Virus record (IMG/VR): IMGVR_UViG_3300024231_000071
Coordinates: 1-20,278 of that record
Length of the DNA stretch: 20,278 nt
Strand: one strand, 5' to 3'
From: a virus
Below the pieces are notes generated by a model. That model was not told the DNA's origin. It worked only from the letters and a program-made list of their open reading frames with translations, and made no database searches. Below, one piece after another: positions 1-7,075 of the stretch (positions are counted from its first letter, which is position 1; the number at the start of each line of letters is the position of its first letter). A program made the position numbers and the translations under genes.

Positions 1-8
1 TTTATTGT

Positions 9-311
9 ATGAAAAAGTTTATACCCCTAATGCTGCTAGCTATAGCAGTAAGTTGTTCTGAGAACAAACAAGAAGAAATCATTATTACTCCACCCGGAAA
101 ATACGACCATTGCTTTAATGTCATTTCAATTGCCACAAATGAAGCTAGTTGTGATGATAAATTAGCTATTGAAGTAGTCAGACACCATGATTTTAGACAT
201 GCAGATTCTTACCTTCAAATCAAAAGAACAATCTGTATTAATGAAGATAATTTTGAGTTCAATGACTTTCAATTAGGTCAACTAATTTGTGATCTTTCCA
301 TCTACAAATAA
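9..311 (+). CDS. small four-cysteine lipoprotein, function unknown
   Basis: This 100-aa protein has a short basic N-terminus (MKK), a hydrophobic stretch and a lipobox ending AVSC, with the lipidated cysteine at residue 16. It should therefore be an exported, membrane-anchored lipoprotein with a mature part of about 85 residues. The mature part has four further cysteines (C35, C48, C76, C94), enough for two disulfides, and is rich in acidic and aromatic residues. I recognise no family. It lies upstream of the packaging genes on the same strand, separated by a weak terminator-like hairpin, so it may be the last gene of a preceding phage operon or a cargo gene. Phage-encoded lipoproteins of this size are often superinfection-exclusion or spanin-type proteins, but the sequence shows neither. 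The ATG is 8 bases from the window edge, so its promoter cannot be judged. Confidence 0.75.
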   Translation: MKKFIPLMLLAIAVSCSENKQEEIIITPPGKYDHCFNVISIATNEASCDDKLAIEVVRHHDFRHADSYLQIKRTICINEDNFEFNDFQLGQLICDLSIYK

Positions 312-320
312 TTTTACAAG

Positions 321-345
321 ATTAAAATAACCTTTTTAATTTTTT
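321..345 (+). terminator. weak A/T-only intrinsic terminator-like hairpin after the lipoprotein gene
   Basis: The arms ATTAAAA (321-327) and TTTTAAT (334-340) enclose a 6-nt loop and are followed by five T. It starts 9 nt after the lipoprotein stop codon. The stem has no G-C pair, so it can only be a weak terminator. Confidence 0.35.
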
Positions 346-350
346 ATGAT

Positions 351-358
351 TAATTTTG
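351..358 (+). promoter_or_regulatory. possible -7 element for the packaging operon
   Basis: TAATTTTG fits the Bacteroidota -7 consensus TAnnTTTG exactly. No TTG lies 14 or about 19-21 nt upstream, so the -33 half is missing and the call is tentative. Transcription from here would give a leader of about 100 nt before the 59-aa ORF, containing the perfect hairpin at 413-431. Confidence 0.3.
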
Positions 359-412
359 GGTAACCCCTAAAAGGGAAGTGCTACACACTAACGTATTGCA
401 GTAAATTTAAAA

Positions 413-431
413 CACCATTAAAATAATGGTG
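413..431. repeat. perfect 8-bp inverted repeat in the packaging-operon leader
   Basis: CACCATTA (413-420) and TAATGGTG (424-431) are exact inverted copies around AAA. There is no T tract on the + strand. On the - strand the hairpin is followed by TTTTAAATTT, so a leftward terminator is possible, though no leftward gene enters it. Otherwise it may be an operator or a leader RNA hairpin. The rest of 312-462 shows nothing coding. Confidence 0.5.
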
Positions 432-462
432 CATCCCTGTATACGTTCATTTCAGAAGTAGC

Positions 463-642
463 ATGTACATATATAGGATCAAAAGAAATACAGTTTACCA
501 TGATTATTCCATTCAATACGATACTAAAGAAGAAGCTCTTGAATGGTTTGAATCAAAGGGCAGTATATTAGAAAAAGTTAGTAATCGAAAATTTGTATTA
601 TTTAGAAATAGTTTAAGAGTAAAAGATGGCGCATCCAAGTAG
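463..642 (+). CDS. small hypothetical protein upstream of terS (59 aa)
   Basis: An ATG at 463 opens a 59-codon frame ending TAG at 640-642. It overlaps the terminase small-subunit start (626) by 17 nt, the same overlap length as seen for terS/terL and portal/minor head, which suggests translational coupling. The product begins MYIYRIKRNTVYHDYS, has a charged middle (DTKEEALEWFESKG) and a basic end, with no cysteine or membrane segment. I recognise no family. Its position directly before terS, its tight overlap and its ordinary composition make a real gene likely. It could be a small packaging accessory or regulatory protein, but nothing in the sequence proves that. Confidence 0.55.
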   Translation: MYIYRIKRNTVYHDYSIQYDTKEEALEWFESKGSILEKVSNRKFVLFRNSLRVKDGASK

Positions 643-1054
643 AATATTTAAGACTCCAGAAGCTTTGGAAAAAGCTTTTGAAGAATATAAGGCTAATCAA
701 ATAAAAAAGGCAGAGAAATGGCTTAGGATCCAATACGTTGGTAAAGAGGGTGCAAGAAAGACTGATGCGCAAAAACTCCCATTAACTATGGATGGATTTG
801 AGATATTCTGTTATAAAAATTATGGATGTGTGCATCAATATTTTGACAATAAAGAAAATTATTATCCAGACTTCGTGACTATCTGTTCGCGTATAAAAAA
901 AGAAATCCGAGAAGATCAAATAACAGGAGGGATGCTAGGCTTTTACAATGCGTCAATCACACAGCGTTTGAATGGCTTGGCAGAGAAACAACAAACAGAA
1001 ATAAAAGCATCTATTAATATACCAAAGCTCCCGGATATTGGAACTAGAGAATAA
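626..1054 (+). CDS. terS: terminase small subunit (TerS)
   Basis: TerS recognises the phage genome and delivers it to the large terminase subunit for packaging. The 142-aa product starts MAHPSRIFKTPEALEKAFEEYK and contains a block typical of Bacteroidota phage small terminases: LTMDGFEIFC near residue 53, then a tyrosine-rich stretch with YFDNKE, then a C-terminal section with TICSRIKKEIREDQ, GGMLGFYNAS and ITQRLNGL. The N-terminal half is the likely DNA-binding part and the C-terminal half the oligomerisation and TerL contact part; that division is family knowledge, not visible here. It overlaps the preceding small ORF by 17 nt and terL by 17 nt. The assignment rests on the motif pattern and on its place directly before an unmistakable TerL. 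Confidence 0.85.
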   Translation: MAHPSRIFKTPEALEKAFEEYKANQIKKAEKWLRIQYVGKEGARKTDAQKLPLTMDGFEIFCYKNYGCVHQYFDNKENYYPDFVTICSRIKKEIREDQITGGMLGFYNASITQRLNGLAEKQQTEIKASINIPKLPDIGTRE

Positions 1055-2255
1055 GTACAACTACTCTAAAGCCTATTTTAAAATATTAGATTTAATAAAG
1101 TCTAATCCAAAAGAAAATGTCTTTGTTATAAGAGGAGGTCAAGGAGCAGGTAAAACAGTTAGTATAATTCAACTAATCATCCAAAGTCTATGTTCTTCTC
1201 CAAAGGAAGCAACGATACTCTCTTCAGAGCTGTCAAAGATGAAGCGAACAGTCATTAGAGATTATAAAAAGATATGTAAAGATTGGGGTGTTTTAGCCAA
1301 TGAATTAGATTACAATAAATCGGAAAGCAAACATGAGTATCAAAACGGAAGCTATTTAGATTTCTTAGGTGCTGATGTGAATGATGTGGGAAAGGGATTC
1401 CGGAGAGATATTTTATACATCAATGAAGCAGATAAAATGGAGGTAGATACTGCGGTGCAGTTTATCTCTAGGGCAGGCTTAACCATTATAGATTACAACC
1501 CGGACAGTTTGTTCTGGGGAGATGATTACATCAATGAAAATAACTTTATTACGCTAACCTATGAAGACAATGAGTTCCTTGCAAAAAGTGAAGTTAAATC
1601 AATATTAGATTATAAGCATAAAGGGTTTTTCAATATTGAGTTACCCACAGAGTCTTTGTTCTTTGATGGTAATGTAAAGAATAAGTATTGGGCAAATAAG
1701 TGGAGGGTATATGGCTTAGGCTTAACAGGAAACCTAGATGGGATTGTCTTTGACAATTGGAGTATTATAAGCAATATCCCTGAAGGCGCACGTTTGATTG
1801 GGATCGGCTTAGACTTTGGTTACTCCAACCATGAAACCGCTGCAATAGAAGTGTATAAGTACAATGATAAAAGAATCTTAAACGAAATTGTCTATAGAAC
1901 AGGGATGCTAAACAATGATATTGCTGAGGTCCTTCCAAAAAATACTTATGTTTATGCTGATAGTGCAGAACCTAAATCTATTGAAGAAATCCGAAGAACA
2001 GGTGTTAATATATTGCCTGTTAAGAAAGGAGCAGATAGTATTGTTTTTGGAATACAAACCATGCAAACACAAGAGTATTTAATTACTTCCAGATCAAAAA
2101 ATATTATCAATGAGTTCCAAAAATACACATGGGCTAAAGACAAAAGAGGAGATACACTCAATAAACCCATTGATAAATTCAACCATGCTATTGATGCGAT
2201 CCGCTACCATGAGATGATGGACTTAGGAATCCAGCACAAAGTATTCTTTTTTTAA
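1038..2255 (+). CDS. terL: terminase large subunit (TerL), Terminase_3 type
   Basis: TerL is the ATPase and nuclease that pumps DNA into the prohead and cuts it. The 405-aa product has the Walker A loop GGQGAGKT at residues 33-40 and a Walker B-like ILYINEAD with the likely catalytic Glu130. The C-terminal half has the RNase H-like nuclease acidic residues D259 (GLDFGYSNH), D308 (YADSAEP) and D386 (NHAIDAIRY). This is the Terminase_3 plus Terminase_3C arrangement and the length is complete. The start is a TTG inside the end of terS (17-nt overlap). The next methionine is residue 68, behind the Walker A motif, so no ATG can serve. Coupled translation with terS is likely. Confidence 0.95.
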   Translation: MELENKYNYSKAYFKILDLIKSNPKENVFVIRGGQGAGKTVSIIQLIIQSLCSSPKEATILSSELSKMKRTVIRDYKKICKDWGVLANELDYNKSESKHEYQNGSYLDFLGADVNDVGKGFRRDILYINEADKMEVDTAVQFISRAGLTIIDYNPDSLFWGDDYINENNFITLTYEDNEFLAKSEVKSILDYKHKGFFNIELPTESLFFDGNVKNKYWANKWRVYGLGLTGNLDGIVFDNWSIISNIPEGARLIGIGLDFGYSNHETAAIEVYKYNDKRILNEIVYRTGMLNNDIAEVLPKNTYVYADSAEPKSIEEIRRTGVNILPVKKGADSIVFGIQTMQTQEYLITSRSKNIINEFQKYTWAKDKRGDTLNKPIDKFNHAIDAIRYHEMMDLGIQHKVFFF

Positions 2256-2279
2256 ATTAACATTATAAATTTTATTGAT

Positions 2280-2310
2280 TATTTTTGGTTATACAATAAA
2301 TTTTTACTAT
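2280..2310 (+). promoter_or_regulatory. promoter-like region before the portal gene
   Basis: The 58-nt gap between terL and the portal ATG holds TATTTTTG (2280-2287), an exact match to the Bacteroidota -7 consensus. It also holds a looser copy of the intergenic element found at 4524, 9959 and 14854: TTTTTGG followed after about 14 nt by TTTTACTAT, ending 3 nt before the ATG. The second reading resembles the element before the tube-LRR fusion gene (shared TTTTTACT). Which one acts as a promoter cannot be decided from sequence. Confidence 0.35.
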
Positions 2311-2313
2311 TAT

Positions 2314-3699
2314 ATGGGGTTTTTAGACATATTCAAACGGAATACTAACATCAATAAATACAATCAATCATTCTTTAAATTATTAGGCATTAACTGGACT
2401 GCTTATGATAATAATGCACCAACCTATATTGAGGAAGGGTATAACATCAATCCGATTGTATATGCTGTTGTTTCTCAGATGGCAACTAAGACTTCTTCAG
2501 TTCCTTTCAAGATAAAAAAAATAGAAAGCAAACAAACAAAAGCTAAGATAGACAACTTACTTAAAGCCACCGGTTATAATTTAAGCGCACAACAATACGG
2601 TAAGAAAATGCTGTTAGAGAAAAAGGCGTACAGTTCTGATGACATCGCAATGCCTTTGGAACGACCAAACCCATTACAGACATGGGCGGAGTTCCTGGAG
2701 CTGTACAAAACCTTCATGAAGCTAACCGGGAATGCGTACATCTATAAGTTGAGAGTTGCTGAAGGTAGAAACGCTGGTAAAATAAAAGGAATATATTTAC
2801 TTCCTTCACATTTGATGAACATCGTTTTAAAACCCAATGCGGATTTAATGACCATCGAATCACCAATAGGTGGCTATAAACTAATCAGTGGTGAAACAGG
2901 GATAGAGTTTACTCATGAAGAGGTTACTCATATCAAATACCCAAATCCAAATTACGATACCAACGGAGCGCATCTGTATGGTTTCAGTCCAATCAGAGCG
3001 CTTTTGAAAAATGTTCAATCCTCTAATACTGCATTAGATTTAAACATCAAAACAATGAACAATGGTGGTGCATTTGGATTTGTACACTCCAAAGGTCCAA
3101 CACCGTTAACAGATGCTCAGGCAAAAGGAATTAAAAGCAGGATAAAAGATGCGTTTAATGATAAAGACAAGCTCTCACAAATCATGGGGGTTTCTTCAGA
3201 GATTGGCTTCACCAGAATAGGGATGACCACAGATGAGTTGAAACTCTTTGATTATTTAAACTTTGATCAAAAGCAAATTTGTAATGCCTTGGGTTGGTCT
3301 GATAAATTACTAAACAATGATGCAGGCGCAAAGTATGACAATGTAAACTCCTACCGTAAGCAAGTTGTAATAGATAATATCATCCCAGATTTAAATTTAT
3401 TTACAGAAGCATTTAACAGTGATATATTACCAAGCTTTAAGGGTTATGATAATACCTGTATTGTGTTTGAGTACTCAGAGTTACCAGAGATGCAGCAAGA
3501 CATGACTCAGATGATTGCATGGATCAGACCATCAATTGAGATAGGATTGATGAGTAGAGAAGAGTCAAGAACATTTATGAAGCTACCAAAGACTGAGAAT
3601 GAGAGCATGAAAGAATTTACAGTCAATGCAGATATTATGACCTTAGAGCAAAGCTTAGATGATTTCCCAAATGTAGTTCCGAATGATCAGGCAATTTAG
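2314..3699 (+). CDS. portal protein, HK97 family
   Basis: The portal forms the dodecameric ring at one capsid vertex through which DNA enters and to which the tail is attached. From the ATG at 2314 the product has 461 aa and begins MGFLDIFKRN, the usual start of HK97-type portals. An earlier in-frame TTG at 2275 lies in the promoter-like gap and is unlikely. Family features are the early NPIVYAVVSQMATK block, the wing region with LYKTFMKLTGNAYIYK, and GFSPIRALLKNVQSSNTAL in the stem/clip part, followed by the LSQIMGVSSEIGF and LNFDQKQICNALGWSDKLL blocks. Its 3' end overlaps the minor head gene by 17 nt. The order TerL, portal, MuF-like protein, protease, capsid is the classic HK97-type head module. 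Confidence 0.92.
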   Translation: MGFLDIFKRNTNINKYNQSFFKLLGINWTAYDNNAPTYIEEGYNINPIVYAVVSQMATKTSSVPFKIKKIESKQTKAKIDNLLKATGYNLSAQQYGKKMLLEKKAYSSDDIAMPLERPNPLQTWAEFLELYKTFMKLTGNAYIYKLRVAEGRNAGKIKGIYLLPSHLMNIVLKPNADLMTIESPIGGYKLISGETGIEFTHEEVTHIKYPNPNYDTNGAHLYGFSPIRALLKNVQSSNTALDLNIKTMNNGGAFGFVHSKGPTPLTDAQAKGIKSRIKDAFNDKDKLSQIMGVSSEIGFTRIGMTTDELKLFDYLNFDQKQICNALGWSDKLLNNDAGAKYDNVNSYRKQVVIDNIIPDLNLFTEAFNSDILPSFKGYDNTCIVFEYSELPEMQQDMTQMIAWIRPSIEIGLMSREESRTFMKLPKTENESMKEFTVNADIMTLEQSLDDFPNVVPNDQAI

Positions 3700-4501
3700 A
3701 AAGCAATGGTTGAAATGGCATGGTTCTTACGAGAAGAAAGCTAGGATCATCTTCCAACGGACCTTTAAAGAATTAGCTAGGTCCATTCCGTTTGAGAGAA
3801 TGACCGAGGATACCTATCCGATTTATATTTCTTTCCATGTATCAGAACAAGTCATTAAAGAAGCCTATTTTAAAGTGTACAAAGAAATAGGAATGCTACA
3901 TGGTAAAAGGGTAGGAAAGCAAATCAATAGACAAATAGGGCAGAAGGATTATACCATTGATGGGTTTACAAATGAATTCTTAAATAACTTATTTCAGTGG
4001 ATTTCTAAAAACACAGGTCAAAGAATTGTGAGTGTGCGTGAAAAGTATATTGTCTTTATTAGGACAATTGTTGCAAATGGCTTGGAAGAAGGAAAAAGTA
4101 TTTCTGAGATAGCCACTGAAATGCAACGGATTATAAAAAGTAGAAACTTCTACCGATGGCAATCGCTCAGAATTGCAAGAACAGAGACAACTACTGCTGC
4201 TAATTATGCTGCCTCAGTTGCATCCAATGTGAGTGGTGTAATTATTGATAAAGTATGGATCAGTGCTTTGGATGCTCGTACTAGAAGACCACCTGAGTCT
4301 GTTTTTGACCACTATTCCATGAACCAAAAAATAGTTCCTTTAGCACAGCCATTTGATGTAAGTGGCGAAAAACTTATGTTTCCCGGTGCGCCTACAACTC
4401 CCACTGGCGCTGAGACAAGTGCGCAGAATGTCATCAATTGTAGATGCACAGTTGCACGAATTGTGAGAAGAGATAAAGAAGGCAATATCATACGAGTATA
4501 A
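3683..4501 (+). CDS. minor head protein, SPP1 gp7 / Mu gpF-like
   Basis: Proteins of this family (Phage_Mu_F, SPP1 gp7) bind the portal inside the prohead and are needed for proper packaging or ejection. The 272-aa product has a basic, helical N-terminal half. The C-terminal domain carries the family marks: the arginine-rich helix SLRIARTETTTAANYAA (about residues 160-176), WISALDARTR with the following H of FDHYSM, and the closing INCRCTV with two cysteines. The ATG at 3683 gives a 17-nt overlap with the portal gene, matching the other overlaps here. The C-terminal fold resembles metal-binding ADP-ribosyltransferase-like or toxin-like domains in some relatives, but this copy has no added toxin domain. 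Confidence 0.88.
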   Translation: MIRQFRKQWLKWHGSYEKKARIIFQRTFKELARSIPFERMTEDTYPIYISFHVSEQVIKEAYFKVYKEIGMLHGKRVGKQINRQIGQKDYTIDGFTNEFLNNLFQWISKNTGQRIVSVREKYIVFIRTIVANGLEEGKSISEIATEMQRIIKSRNFYRWQSLRIARTETTTAANYAASVASNVSGVIIDKVWISALDARTRRPPESVFDHYSMNQKIVPLAQPFDVSGEKLMFPGAPTTPTGAETSAQNVINCRCTVARIVRRDKEGNIIRV

Positions 4502-4523
4502 ATATTATTTATTAAAATCCACT

Positions 4524-4552
4524 TTGGTATAATTAATATTTATATTTGTGTA
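4524..4552 (+). promoter_or_regulatory. phage intergenic promoter element, copy before prohead protease
   Basis: The element is TTG (4524-4526), 14 nt, TATATTTG (4541-4548), then TGTA. It matches the element at 9959-9987 at 27 of 29 positions. The TATATTTG half is a perfect Bacteroidota -7 box. The TTG spacing of 14 nt is 5 nt shorter than in the tRNA promoter in this window. The box ends only 5 nt before the protease ATG at 4554. Confidence 0.6.
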
Positions 4553-4553
4553 T

Positions 4554-5270
4554 ATGGACACTATTTTAAAATATAAAAGCATTTTTGGATCGATTGAGGA
4601 CATCGATATGAAGAACAAAATAGTCACTGGATACTTGTCATCTTTTGGCAATAAAGACTATGATGATGATATTATTATGCGAGGTGCTTATAAGAAATCT
4701 ATAACCGAGCGCAAAAACGATATTTACTTCTTAAACCAACACGATTGGAAGCAACCGCATGGGAAGTTTAATGTATTGGAGGAAAGAGAGAAAGGACTTT
4801 ATTTTGAGTCTACTCCTCTGATAGATACAAGCTATTCTATGGATGCTTTAAAATTGTATCAAGCAGGGATTGTGAAAGAACATTCCGTTGGTTATCAGGT
4901 TATGAAAGAAGAGTATAGCAAAAACGACCAAGCCAACATCATTAAAGAAATTAAGCTCTATGAGGGTTCTAATGTAACCTTAGGAGCAAACAGCAATACC
5001 CCTTTTACCGGTTTCAAGTCATACACTTTAAAGCAGGTAAATGATCAATACAAACAAATTTTAAAAGCGTACAGAAATGGCACGTTTACAGACGAAACGT
5101 TTGGCTTGTTAGATATTGCCTTAAAGCAATTACAAGCGCAAATGTTTGAATTAGGAAAACAATCACTTGAGACTACAACAGCCGACAATGTCACTGATAT
5201 AGAAGTTAAAAAGCCGATTATAATTGATACAAACAAACAAATTATTAACGAATTTTTACAAACCATATAA
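4554..5270 (+). CDS. prohead maturation protease (HK97-type, S78)
   Basis: This serine protease cleaves the scaffold or delta domain of the capsid protein during head maturation. From the ATG at 4554 the product has 238 aa; an in-frame GTG 6 nt upstream lies inside the promoter element and is less likely. The S78 pattern is complete: NKIVTGYLSSFGNKD and DIIMRGAY at the start, His63 in LNQHD, Ser111 in KEHSVGYQ, and Glu137 in KLYEGSNVTLGAN, which line up with the His-Ser-Glu triad of HK97 protease. The last 80 residues are helical and charged and may act as a scaffold-like tail. It ends 1 nt before the capsid gene. Confidence 0.93.
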   Translation: MDTILKYKSIFGSIEDIDMKNKIVTGYLSSFGNKDYDDDIIMRGAYKKSITERKNDIYFLNQHDWKQPHGKFNVLEEREKGLYFESTPLIDTSYSMDALKLYQAGIVKEHSVGYQVMKEEYSKNDQANIIKEIKLYEGSNVTLGANSNTPFTGFKSYTLKQVNDQYKQILKAYRNGTFTDETFGLLDIALKQLQAQMFELGKQSLETTTADNVTDIEVKKPIIIDTNKQIINEFLQTI

Positions 5271-5271
5271 A

Positions 5272-6396
5272 ATGGAATTAAAAGAACAATTAGAGGCTTT
5301 ATCTTTAAAATTAGAGGGGAAGTCCAAAGAACAAATAAAAGCGGACCTTACTGCTTTTGAAGAAAAGAACAATGAATTAATTGAAACATCAATCAAATCT
5401 GTTAGAGAAGAATTAGCAGCAGAGATGAAAGCAATTCAAGATCATGCAGACGCACTAGATGTGAAGTTGCAAGAAAAGAAAAAACAAGAGAGCAATGCGA
5501 ATACTGATCCTTTAGTAAAATCAATTTCTGATAATATTGATAAAATAAAAGAGGTGAGAACAGGGAAAGCTTTTGAAATTAAAGCAGTAGCAAATATGAC
5601 TACAGCTAATTTAACAGGTACAGCACCGAGAACGTACAATTTCGATATTGTGAAGTTTCCATCGCAAAAAGTCAACATTGAGGACTTTGTTGGAAGTGTA
5701 TCTGCACCAAATGGTATTTATACCTATACTGTTGAAGGAGCTGGTGAAGGATCTATTGGTTCACAAACTGAGGGAGCTGATAAAAATCAAAGAGATTATG
5801 ACTTCACTTCAATAGATGTATCTACTGACTTTATTGCTGGGTTTGCGCGTTACTCTAAGAAAATGAGAAACAACCTTGCTTATATAACCACTTCCATTCC
5901 AACAATGTTAAGACGTGATTATTTCAAGGCTGAGAATAGCTCTTTCCAGACTGTTTTAGCAGCAGGAGCAACTGCTTCTACTGAGATAATTACAGGAAAA
6001 ACAAAAGCAGAAATGTTAATCAATGAGATTGGGAAGTTAGAGGATGCTGATTATTCTGAGAACAACTTAATTGTTGTAAAGCCTACAGACTATCTAAGCA
6101 TCTTGAAAACAGCAAAACAAGACTTAGCAAGTGCAGTGACTTATGAGGCAGGGGTCTTAAGAGTTGCAGGAGTGCAAGTTTTAAAAGCTTCATCATGGTT
6201 ACCAGCTAACAAATACTATGTAGGAGACTGGTCTCGAGTGAATAAGATAATTACTGAGGGTGTTTCTATAGAATTCTCTGAGGAGGAAGGAAATAACTTT
6301 GTTAAAAATAACATCACAGCAAGAGTAGAAGCGCAAGTTGCTATTGTTGTAGAGCAACCAGCTGCAGTAATTTTAGGTGATTTTACAGCAACCTAG
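5272..6396 (+). CDS. major capsid protein, HK97 fold
   Basis: This is the shell protein. The ATG at 5272 (MELKEQLEALSLKLEGK), immediately after the protease stop, gives 374 aa; a longer frame from 5224 overlaps the protease and is not needed. Residues 1 to about 85 form a charged coiled coil (ELIETSIKSVREELAAEMKA) typical of the delta domain that guides assembly and is removed by the protease. A flexible lysine/asparagine-rich linker follows. The mature HK97-fold part starts near residue 100 with the N-arm (ANLTGTAPRTYN) and includes the E-loop-like segment YTVEGAGEGS and the late block VAGVQVLKASSWLPANKYYVGDWS. A strong terminator follows directly, as expected for the most abundant product. 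Confidence 0.93.
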   Translation: MELKEQLEALSLKLEGKSKEQIKADLTAFEEKNNELIETSIKSVREELAAEMKAIQDHADALDVKLQEKKKQESNANTDPLVKSISDNIDKIKEVRTGKAFEIKAVANMTTANLTGTAPRTYNFDIVKFPSQKVNIEDFVGSVSAPNGIYTYTVEGAGEGSIGSQTEGADKNQRDYDFTSIDVSTDFIAGFARYSKKMRNNLAYITTSIPTMLRRDYFKAENSSFQTVLAAGATASTEIITGKTKAEMLINEIGKLEDADYSENNLIVVKPTDYLSILKTAKQDLASAVTYEAGVLRVAGVQVLKASSWLPANKYYVGDWSRVNKIITEGVSIEFSEEEGNNFVKNNITARVEAQVAIVVEQPAAVILGDFTAT

Positions 6397-6409
6397 AATT
6401 TATTTACAT

Positions 6410-6450
6410 AAGCCCATTATTTAGGTAATGGGCTTTATATAATTTTTTAA
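6410..6450 (+). terminator. intrinsic terminator after the major capsid gene
   Basis: A perfect 10-bp stem, AAGCCCATTA (6410-6419) with TAATGGGCTT (6426-6435), has a 6-nt loop and is followed by an AT-rich tract containing TTTTTT. It sits 13 nt after the capsid stop. No promoter-like element follows before the next gene, so downstream head genes probably depend on partial read-through. Confidence 0.8.
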
Positions 6451-6452
6451 AT

Positions 6453-6626
6453 ATGGTTTTAATAACAAAAGATTTTTTTAGCATCAAACTTCAGAAGAAT
6501 TATAAAAAGGGTGAAAAAGTTTCATTCACCAAAGAATTGGAGAAGCTTTATATAGAGAGTGGATGCGCAAAGAAAATAACTGACAAGAAAACAAAAGAGA
6601 AAAAGCTGTCAATTAAAAAGAAATAA
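6453..6626 (+). CDS. small post-capsid protein, function unknown (57 aa)
   Basis: An ATG at 6453, just past the capsid terminator, opens a 57-codon frame whose TAA shares its last base with the next gene's ATG (6626), the same TAATG junction as at 8999 and 11135. The product has the shape of short phage proteins often found directly after the capsid gene: a strand-rich start (MVLITKDFFSIKL), then KGEKVSFTKELEKLYIESGCAKKI, i.e. a small beta domain followed by an ageing 'left/right of capsid' helix with a terminal Gly-Cys-Ala, and a lysine-rich tail of about 15 residues. No function is established for such proteins that I can name. The coupling and pattern make a real gene likely. Confidence 0.7.
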   Translation: MVLITKDFFSIKLQKNYKKGEKVSFTKELEKLYIESGCAKKITDKKTKEKKLSIKKK

Positions 6627-7075
6627 TGAGCTATATCAATATCATTCCATTACAAGATGCCAGAGTTTACCTAAGAATAGATGACACATTAACTCAAGAT
6701 AATGAAGCAATTACTAGAATGATCAATGCTTCTTTGGCGAAGGTTGAGCAAATGACCAACGTTCATCTTATTGCAAAAAGTAAGGAGTATATTTTTGATG
6801 ATTTAAAGGCTACTGTTTATGATTATCCAATCAATAGTCTTACAAGTCCTACAACTGCAACAGTCGTAGAAAAGACACAATACAGTGTGTACACCGCTGC
6901 ATTAAAAACGGATTTAAAATTAGTCTTAAACGTAGGATACACACAAGTTTCAGATGTGCCAAAAGATTTGATTGAGGTGGCTTATGAGATGATTGACATC
7001 ATGTATTATAACAAAGAAAATAAGCTGTCTAATTTATCACAAGCTACATTAGATGCTTACAGAAGGTTTATCTAA
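6626..7075 (+). CDS. head-tail connector (gp6 / YqbG-like adaptor)
   Basis: This 149-aa protein fits the phage gp6-like connector family, whose members form the ring under the portal (adaptor). The diagnostic opening is LQDARVYLRIDDTLTQDNEAITRMINASLAKVEQMTN: a helix hairpin starting with the 'LRID..T.D...I..MI..A...VE..T' pattern. It is followed by a beta segment (EYIFDDLKATVYDYP) and a C-terminal helical part with PKDLIEVAYEMIDIMYYNKE. Size and position after the capsid gene agree. It shares one base with the preceding small gene and abuts the next gene without a gap. Confidence 0.85.
   Translation: MSYINIIPLQDARVYLRIDDTLTQDNEAITRMINASLAKVEQMTNVHLIAKSKEYIFDDLKATVYDYPINSLTSPTTATVVEKTQYSVYTAALKTDLKLVLNVGYTQVSDVPKDLIEVAYEMIDIMYYNKENKLSNLSQATLDAYRRFI

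Noticed and set aside
413-431. Hairpin as a leftward terminator
   Set aside because: A T-rich tail exists on the - strand, but no - strand gene approaches it from the right; kept only as an inverted repeat.
2275-2313. Longer portal start at TTG 2275
   Set aside because: It would put the promoter-like gap into the protein; MGFLDIFKRN at 2314 is the typical portal start.
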